Of a stretch of DNA of 27,131 nucleotides, positions 22,110 through 27,131 are shown piece by piece (the stretch's first letter is position 1; each line of letters opens with the position of its first letter). The stretch lies in assembly GCA_034430415.1 (NCBI GenBank), contig DAOUEN010000007.1, positions 1-27,131 on the forward strand, written 5' to 3'. The translations under genes were made by a program, and so were the position numbers. Below the pieces are notes generated by a model. It saw nothing but the letters and a program-made list of their open reading frames with translations. It was not told the DNA's origin and searched no databases. This DNA comes from JADFUZ01 sp034430415. Its GTDB lineage: Bacteria; Chloroflexota; Dehalococcoidia; GIF9; AB-539-J10.

Positions 22110-23636
22110 CTATAGGATCCTCTTCAGTCTGGGGTTGGGCGTAATGCCGGGCATTCTGCCCCTCTTGGCAATGGGCTTGCCTTCTACCTCGTGGAGGTCG
22201 GCGGTGAATTCGATGGGTCTGGCGTTGCTGATGTAGCTGCCCACGGCGAAGATGTCAACCGGGGCTCCTTCGCTGATGAAATACTTGATGCGCTCCGGGT
22301 CAAGTCCGCCGCTCACCACTATCTGCACCTCCTTGAACCCCTCGAGGTCCAGCCATGCCCTCGCCTCTTTGACCAGTTCAGCGGTGACCCGGCCTCTCTC
22401 CGCAGGGGTGTCCAGCCTTACCCCCTGTAGCCTTCCCTGCATTGCTTTGGCAACGGCGACGCTTTCCCTGACCTCGTCCTCAAAAGTATCCACCAACGCG
22501 ATGCGCTGCACTTCAGGGGGCATGTGCCTGTCAAAGGCGAGGGTAGCCTTGCTGGTGCTCCCGAGGATGATTATGAGGGCGTGAGGTATGGTGCCAACGG
22601 GCTTGGTGCCGGCGAGTTTGGCGCCCGCAGTGCTGGCGCAGCCGCTGCAGCCTCCCAAGATGGCAGAGTACTCCATGACGTTGACTACCGACGGGTGGAC
22701 ATGACGGGCACCGAAGCTGATGATAGGGAACCCTCGGGCGGCATCGACGCATTCCCGGGCAGCGGTGGCCCAGCCGCTGCAACTGGCAAGGATGCCCAGG
22801 TAGCTGGTCTCGTATATCCCGTAGCTCTGGTAGGGAGCTCTTATGCGCAAGACCACCTCTTTCTGGGCAAAGGCCTCACCTTCCGCTAAAGCCCAGACCT
22901 CCGAGCTGTTTTCGGGCAGCACCCTCTCCAACAGTGTTTTGACTTCCTTGATGCCACACAGGACGCCGGCGCTCCTGGGGAATACCTGCATCGTGGCTAT
23001 GGGGTTGACGCCCTCTTTCTTGAGTATCTCCACAGTGCGGGGAAAGTAGATGTCCGCAGTTTCTCCATTCAACCAGGAGTGAGGGATATCGAACGTCGGT
23101 TCGGGTAGCTTGGGTTCCGCTCTAACGAGCCTGGACCCCAGCACCTTTTCCATGTGTTCCAGAGCAAAGGCGTGAGCTTTCTCGTCGAAGGACGCAACGC
23201 AGTTGATGGGCACTTCTACTTCGTAGCCTCGGTTTCTGGCATCCGCCACGGTATGCAGGACACAGATATCCGTGCATACGCCGCAAACGACCAGTGCCTC
23301 AGGATCCAGTTCCTTCAGCTTCCTCTCGAGGGTGGTATCATAGAAACCGCTGAAGTGCTTCTTGTGGATCATCTCTGCCTGGTACCCGGCAAGCTCGGGG
23401 ATGAGTTCAGCTTCGGGGGTTCCCTCAATGCAGTGAGGAGGAAACAGCTTGAACTCGGGGTCATCTGCGGCATGGTGGTCGCAGATATGGAGTATCGTTG
23501 CGCCCTGCCTTGACTCTTGCTCTAACAGCTTCTGGATATTCGAGATGATCCTGCGAGCCCTTGGGCCGCAGTAGAGAGGATGGCCTTCTTCCAGAAAGCC
23601 GCGCAACATGTCTACTACGAGTACCGCCTTGGCCAT
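22110..23636 (-). CDS. Fused nicotinamidase / nicotinate phosphoribosyltransferase
   Basis: One 508-residue chain joins two consecutive NAD salvage enzymes. Residues 1 to about 180 form a PncA-type nicotinamidase of the isochorismatase fold. The catalytic triad is D9 (VVDML), a lysine in IHKKHF (K92/93) and C125 (GVCTDICVL). D53, H55 and H68 are likely metal ligands. Residues about 190-508 form nicotinate phosphoribosyltransferase. ADIYFPRTVEIL opens it, FGARHVHP carries the phospho-accepting histidine, and GGCSGCASTAGAKLAGTKP, VDTFEDEV and VSGGLDPE line the PRPP and nicotinate site. Nicotinamide would be hydrolysed to nicotinate and passed on to nicotinate mononucleotide. The start is ATG 23636, with an in-frame GTG one codon upstream. 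It is 44 bases from the PPOX gene and seems to be the last gene of the pur operon. It converges on rtcA with a 4-base gap. Confidence 0.9.
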   Translation of the reverse strand: MAKAVLVVDMLRGFLEEGHPLYCGPRARRIISNIQKLLEQESRQGATILHICDHHAADDPEFKLFPPHCIEGTPEAELIPELAGYQAEMIHKKHFSGFYDTTLERKLKELDPEALVVCGVCTDICVLHTVADARNRGYEVEVPINCVASFDEKAHAFALEHMEKVLGSRLVRAEPKLPEPTFDIPHSWLNGETADIYFPRTVEILKKEGVNPIATMQVFPRSAGVLCGIKEVKTLLERVLPENSSEVWALAEGEAFAQKEVVLRIRAPYQSYGIYETSYLGILASCSGWATAARECVDAARGFPIISFGARHVHPSVVNVMEYSAILGGCSGCASTAGAKLAGTKPVGTIPHALIIILGSTSKATLAFDRHMPPEVQRIALVDTFEDEVRESVAVAKAMQGRLQGVRLDTPAERGRVTAELVKEARAWLDLEGFKEVQIVVSGGLDPERIKYFISEGAPVDIFAVGSYISNARPIEFTADLHEVEGKPIAKRGRMPGITPNPRLKRIL

Positions 23637-23680
23637 CACTCAACCGGGATCCAACTGGTTGCAGGGCTACACCGGAGGCC

Positions 23681-24085
23681 CTAGCTTACTCTATTTCCCG
23701 CTTCCAGTCCAGGCGTAAGCAAGTAGATGGAGTCCACCTTGACGACAACCGCGGCCCTGGGGTTCAGCTGGGGCGATTTGTCCTGGACCCACTTGACACC
23801 ATCTTCGAAGACCTCGCCTGCTGTCTCGATTCTGGCCTCGCCTTTGAACTGGTATCCTTCCGATGGCCCCTGCCGCCAGACTGATATTGCCACCCTTGGA
23901 TTTGCCCTTATATTCTCCATCGTCTTTCTGAGGAAGTTATCCATCAGGAGTACTTCATCGTCGGACAGCACCCTGGCGAAGGTCATGGGAACCACGTTAG
24001 GCTCGCCGCTCGCAGTAGCAGTGGCTACAACAAACGCCGCCGCTTTCTCGGCAACCCCTCTCATCTGCGCGGTGATTCTTGCCAT
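23681..24085 (-). CDS. Pyridoxamine 5'-phosphate oxidase-like flavin protein
   Basis: The 134-residue protein has the split-barrel FMN-binding fold. KAAAFVVATATASGEPNVVPMTF is the opening strand pair. VLLMDNFLRKTMENIRANPRVAISVW and GYQFKGEARIETAG follow, which is the core layout of the PPOX family. No motif fixes a substrate; related proteins bind FMN, F420 or haem. AGGAGG stands 6 bases before the ATG at 24085. The gap to the purH stop is 15 bases, so it belongs to the pur operon. The gene after it encodes the nicotinamide salvage fusion. Confidence 0.85.
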   Translation of the reverse strand: MARITAQMRGVAEKAAAFVVATATASGEPNVVPMTFARVLSDDEVLLMDNFLRKTMENIRANPRVAISVWRQGPSEGYQFKGEARIETAGEVFEDGVKWVQDKSPQLNPRAAVVVKVDSIYLLTPGLEAGNRVS

Positions 24086-24100
24086 TTCTGCCTCCTTGTC

Positions 24101-25624
24101 TCAGTGCCTGAAGTGGCGGGTGACGGTGAATACCATGGCCGCATTGTATTTGTCGGTTACTTCGACTACGTCATCGTCCTTCACCGAACCACCAGGCTGG
24201 ATAATAGCGCTAACTCCGCTTTTCAGTGCCAGTTCAGGGCCATCAGGGAACGGGAAGAAAGCATCGGATGCCAGGACACTGCCCTTGGCCTCCTCGCCGG
24301 CTTTCTTCAGAGCCAGTTCAACGCTGACCACACGCGAGGGTTGCCCTGCTCCCATGCCCAGTAGCTTCTTGTCCTTGGCGATCACTATAGCATTCGACTT
24401 GATGGCCTTGACAGCCTTCCAGGCGAAGACAAGGTCAGACAGTTCCTTTTCTGTGGGTTGGCGCTTGGTGACTGTGCGAGGTTGAAGCTCTGACTCAGTG
24501 AAGAAGTCTGGCGTTTGGGTTAGAAAGCCACCCCAGACGCAACGGAAGTCAAGGCGCTGCGTAGGCAGGCTCGACATCGGGATTTTGACCAGACGCAGGC
24601 TCTTCTTTCGCTCCAGTAGCTCCAGAGCCGCGCTCTCATATTCCGGCGCGATAATAGCGTCATAGTGAGACTTGTCTATCTCCTGTGCGGTGGCCGAATC
24701 GATGACCTGGTTGCTGGCCACGACGCCGCCAAAGGCAGCTACAGGGTCTCCAGACAGAGCCCGCAGGTAGGCTTCAGCCAGGTTATCGCTGCAAGCAAGT
24801 CCGCAGGGGTTGGTGTGCTTCATTACAGCAACCGTAGGCTCAGAGAAGCTGCTGAGTACGGTCAAGGCGGCATCGAAATCGAGTAGATTGTTGAATGAGA
24901 TCTCAGGACCGCCAAGGTGAACCAGCGAGGCAAAGCCAGCCTGCGGTTGCCTGACGTCCTGCTCTATGTAGAAGGCAGCATTCTGGTGAGGATTCTCACC
25001 GTAGCGGAGGGCGTAGGCCTTCTTCAGTGCTATGGTCATTTCTTCAGGTAAGTCTTCTTCCCTCAAGTACTGGGAGATAGCGGTATCGTAGATGGCCACA
25101 TGCTGAAAGGCTTTCTGAGCCAGCCTTTTCCTTTCCTCTATATCCATGTTTCCCTGGTGCAGCTTCTGCAGAATCTGGTCGTAGTCCGCAGGATCCACGA
25201 TTACCAGAACCGAGAAGAAGTTCTTGGCTGCTGAGCGGATCATAGTTGGCCCGCCAATATCAATGTTCTCCACTGCCTCGTCCAGAGTGACCCCTTCCCT
25301 GGTCACCGTTTCAACGAAGGGGTAGAGGTTCACTACCACCAAGTCTATAGTGCCGATGCGATTCTGGTCCAATTCAGCCAGGTGCTCGGGCAAGTCACGC
25401 CTCGCCAGAATACCACCATGCACCGCAGGATGCAGGGTCTTCACTCTGCCACCCAAGATTTCGGGGAAACCCGTGAGCTCTGAGATGCTGTGGACCTTGA
25501 TTCCCGATTCCTCCAGCGATCTCTTGGTGCCGCCGGTGCTGAATATCTCGATGCCCAGTTCTCGCAGGCCTCGGGCGAAGTCAGCCACGCCTGATTTGTC
25601 TGAGACACTTATTATGGCTCGCAT
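24101..25624 (-). CDS. purH: Bifunctional AICAR transformylase / IMP cyclohydrolase
   Basis: PurH catalyses the last two steps of IMP synthesis. The 507 residues hold both domains. The N-terminal IMP cyclohydrolase (MGS-like) has ISVSDKSGVADFARGL, STGGTKRSLEESG and GGRVKTLHPAVHGGILARR (59-76). From about 200, the AICAR formyltransferase has YALRYGENPHQNAAFY, MKHTNPCGLA (catalytic K269-H270) and DPVAAFGGVVASN. The C-terminal AGQPSRVVSVELAL is also present. Length is normal. GGAGGAG 3 bases before ATG 25624 supports the start. It follows purM by 10 bases. No purN (the GAR transformylase often found next to purM) lies between. Confidence 0.97.
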   Translation of the reverse strand: MRAIISVSDKSGVADFARGLRELGIEIFSTGGTKRSLEESGIKVHSISELTGFPEILGGRVKTLHPAVHGGILARRDLPEHLAELDQNRIGTIDLVVVNLYPFVETVTREGVTLDEAVENIDIGGPTMIRSAAKNFFSVLVIVDPADYDQILQKLHQGNMDIEERKRLAQKAFQHVAIYDTAISQYLREEDLPEEMTIALKKAYALRYGENPHQNAAFYIEQDVRQPQAGFASLVHLGGPEISFNNLLDFDAALTVLSSFSEPTVAVMKHTNPCGLACSDNLAEAYLRALSGDPVAAFGGVVASNQVIDSATAQEIDKSHYDAIIAPEYESAALELLERKKSLRLVKIPMSSLPTQRLDFRCVWGGFLTQTPDFFTESELQPRTVTKRQPTEKELSDLVFAWKAVKAIKSNAIVIAKDKKLLGMGAGQPSRVVSVELALKKAGEEAKGSVLASDAFFPFPDGPELALKSGVSAIIQPGGSVKDDDVVEVTDKYNAAMVFTVTRHFRH

Positions 25625-25634
25625 AGCTCCTCCT

Positions 25635-26657
25635 TCAGTCTATGACTACCCTCTCTTCTCCCTTTGTCTCTATTACTTCACCGATGACCCTCGCCTGGGG
25701 CAGGGCCTTCTTGATTCTCGCTGTATCCTGATCTGAACATATGACCGTCATGCCTATTCCCATGTTGAATACCCGGTACATCTCAGCCTCCTCCACGCTG
25801 CCGGTCTTCTGCACCAGTCCGAAGATAGAGGGGATATCCCAGGAACCATTGTCAAGGTGGGCAGCGAGGCCTTCAGGCAGAATGCGAGGTATGTTCCCGA
25901 CAAACCCACCGCCGGTGATATGAGCGAGGCCCTTGATGAGGGACAGGAGTGGCTTGAGCCAGGAGTAATAGCAGCGGTGGGGCAGCAGCAGCTCCTCCCC
26001 CAGGGTTTTCCCCAGTTCGGCGTGGAAGCTGTACAGGCAGGAAGGGTTATCATCGATGCTGAACACTCTTCGCACCAGGGAGTAGCCGTTGGTGTGCAGA
26101 CCGGATGACGGCAGGCCAAGAATGACATCACCTGACACTATGGAACTGCCGTCAATGATGTTCTTTCTCTCTACCGCGCCGACAATAAAGCCGACCAGAT
26201 CGTAGCTTTCCCCAGAGTAGATACCTGGCATTTCGGCTGTTTCACCTCCGATGAGTGAGCAACCGACGTCTTGACAGGCTTGAGCCACACCGCTGACGAT
26301 GCCTTCAACCTGTTCAGGCGCCAGCTTAGCCATGGCGATGTAATCCAAGAAGAAGAGCGGCTCAGCCCCGCAGCAGAGAATATCGTTGACACAGTGATTT
26401 ACAATGTCAATTCCTACGGTGTCGTTCTTGTTCAGAAGCGAAGCTATCTTGAGTTTGGTACCCACTCCATCGCAGCTGGATACCAAGACCGGGTCGTCAA
26501 ATCCTTTGAATTCGAACATGCTGCCAAAGGAGCCGAAGTTCAGTACCTGGGGCCGAAACGTGGGTCTTGACTGCCTGGCGATAGAGGCCTTTACCCTGTC
26601 GGCTGCCTCAATATCGACGCCAGCAAGAGCATAGTTCTGTTTAGTCCTGGGTTCCAA
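25635..26657 (-). CDS. purM: Phosphoribosylformylglycinamidine cyclo-ligase (AIR synthetase)
   Basis: PurM closes the imidazole ring of AIR with ATP. The 340 residues match the family length. The start motif is NYALAGVDIEAADRVK. The core shows FDDPVLVSSCDGVGTKLKIA, VGIDIVNHCVNDILCCGAEPLFFLDY, and GGETAEMPGIYSGESYDLVGF followed by IVGAVER. GDVILGLPSSGLHTNGYSLVR and LAHITGGGFVGNIPRILPEGL follow. There is no ATG at the right place. TTG at 26657 (or TTG 26660) fits, with GGGGAG 4 bases before it. This makes purM overlap the purF end by 17 bases. The longer open frame further upstream is the purF region read in another frame. Confidence 0.95.
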   Translation of the reverse strand: MEPRTKQNYALAGVDIEAADRVKASIARQSRPTFRPQVLNFGSFGSMFEFKGFDDPVLVSSCDGVGTKLKIASLLNKNDTVGIDIVNHCVNDILCCGAEPLFFLDYIAMAKLAPEQVEGIVSGVAQACQDVGCSLIGGETAEMPGIYSGESYDLVGFIVGAVERKNIIDGSSIVSGDVILGLPSSGLHTNGYSLVRRVFSIDDNPSCLYSFHAELGKTLGEELLLPHRCYYSWLKPLLSLIKGLAHITGGGFVGNIPRILPEGLAAHLDNGSWDIPSIFGLVQKTGSVEEAEMYRVFNMGIGMTVICSDQDTARIKKALPQARVIGEVIETKGEERVVID

Positions 26658-27131
26658 CAAGCTCCCCTTGAAGTGGCATTTCCGTGGCCAGCTTATCCAT
26701 TCCCATCTGGACTGGTATGGGGTAGTCTCCGGTGAAGCAGGAGAGGCAGAAGAGGTCTCTGGGCAAGCTGACAGCCCGAAGCAGCGCATCGACGGTGAGG
26801 TAGCCGAGGGAATCAGCCCCGAGGAAGTCCTTGATTTCGGGGATGGTCTTTCTGTTGGCGATAAGCTCCCACTGAGTGGCCATGTCGACGCCGAGGAAGC
26901 AGGGATGGCAAAGAGGGGGAGCGCAGATGCGGAGGTGGACCTCTTTGGCGCCGGCGTTTCTGAGTAGCTTGACGACGTGGGGTGTGGTGGTACCGCGAAC
27001 GATGCTGTCGTCAACGACCACCAGCCGCTTGCCGGAGATCACCTGGGAGAGGGGATTGAACTTAAGCTGGACGCCGAGGTCTCTGAGTCTCTGGTCTGGC
27101 TGAATGAAGGTGCGGCCGACGTAGCGGTTCT
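26641..27131 (-). CDS. purF: Amidophosphoribosyltransferase, C-terminal part
   Basis: PurF makes phosphoribosylamine from PRPP and glutamine, the committed step of purine synthesis. Only the last 163 residues are in the window; the N-terminal glutaminase lies beyond the right edge. Visible are NRYVGRTFIQPDQRLR, KFNPLSQV and the PRPP-binding loop VVVDDSIVRGTTT. CHPCFLGVD and LFCLSCFTGDYP follow, with cysteines at the positions of the iron-sulfur ligands in the Bacillus-type enzyme. The [4Fe-4S] form is therefore expected. It overlaps the start of purM, which suggests coupled translation. Confidence 0.95.
   Translation of the reverse strand, partial: NRYVGRTFIQPDQRLRDLGVQLKFNPLSQVISGKRLVVVDDSIVRGTTTPHVVKLLRNAGAKEVHLRICAPPLCHPCFLGVDMATQWELIANRKTIPEIKDFLGADSLGYLTVDALLRAVSLPRDLFCLSCFTGDYPIPVQMGMDKLATEMPLQGELVGTQD

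Noticed and set aside
26661..27014. Long N-terminal extension of PurM, rich in Ser and Pro
   Set aside because: It is the purF coding region read in another frame, as shown by its low-complexity composition and the clear PurF motifs in the correct frame.
1..27131. tRNA, rRNA, CRISPR, insertion sequence or phage genes
   Set aside because: No cloverleaf, rRNA-like block, regularly spaced direct repeat, transposase or phage motif was found. The window is ordinary chromosome.

Overview
The window looks like a stretch of chromosome from a bacterium of the phylum Chloroflexota, probably a Dehalococcoidia-like lineage. That placement is inference from the character of RpoB/RpoC, from rpoBC lying next to mutS and ruvB instead of rplJL, and from archaeal-type accessory genes (RtcA, DUF763). 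Base composition is moderately GC-rich. Coding density is very high: no gene-free stretch exceeds 300 bases, and the longest gaps (about 190-200 bases, in front of rpoB and padR) are filled by promoters and leaders. I see no tRNA, rRNA, CRISPR array, insertion sequence or prophage gene.

Layout. Positions 1-1429 (minus) hold a coiled-coil zinc-ribbon protein cut by the window edge and a metallo-beta-lactamase-fold protein. Positions 1534-4465 (plus) form a tight run of birA, a sodium:solute symporter and guanylate kinase (gmk). Positions 4592-5500 (minus) carry a GYD-domain protein and ybeY, which is divergent from mutS (plus). mutS is followed by rpoB, rpoC and ruvB (8335-17022). Positions 17044-18274 (minus) hold a PadR regulator and its membrane partner. 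Positions 18462-19894 (plus) carry a small winged-helix-like protein, tatD and thioredoxin. cvpA and a C-terminally shortened DUF763 gene (minus) follow, divergent from an RtcA-family gene (plus). From 22110 to the end (minus) lies one apparent operon read from the right edge: purF-purM-purH, a PPOX flavin protein, and a fused nicotinamidase/nicotinate phosphoribosyltransferase. It covers PRPP-dependent purine synthesis and NAD salvage.

How it works together. Most genes are housekeeping: transcription core, mismatch repair, Holliday junction branch migration, rRNA maturation, GMP phosphorylation, biotin attachment, purine and NAD synthesis. The less ordinary parts are regulatory or accessory. 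(1) Several genes have a -10 box only 6-10 bases before the start codon and no Shine-Dalgarno, which suggests leaderless mRNAs. (2) A BirA-like dyad overlaps the birA start codon ahead of a transporter. (3) An 18-base perfect palindrome sits between the divergent DUF763 and rtcA genes, with overlapping -10 boxes. (4) The RtcA homologue has a changed N-terminal loop but keeps the catalytic histidine. (5) Nicotinamidase and NAPRTase are fused in one chain. I did not find a clearly new multi-gene system. The divergent DUF763/rtcA locus and the fused salvage enzyme are the best candidates for a second look.
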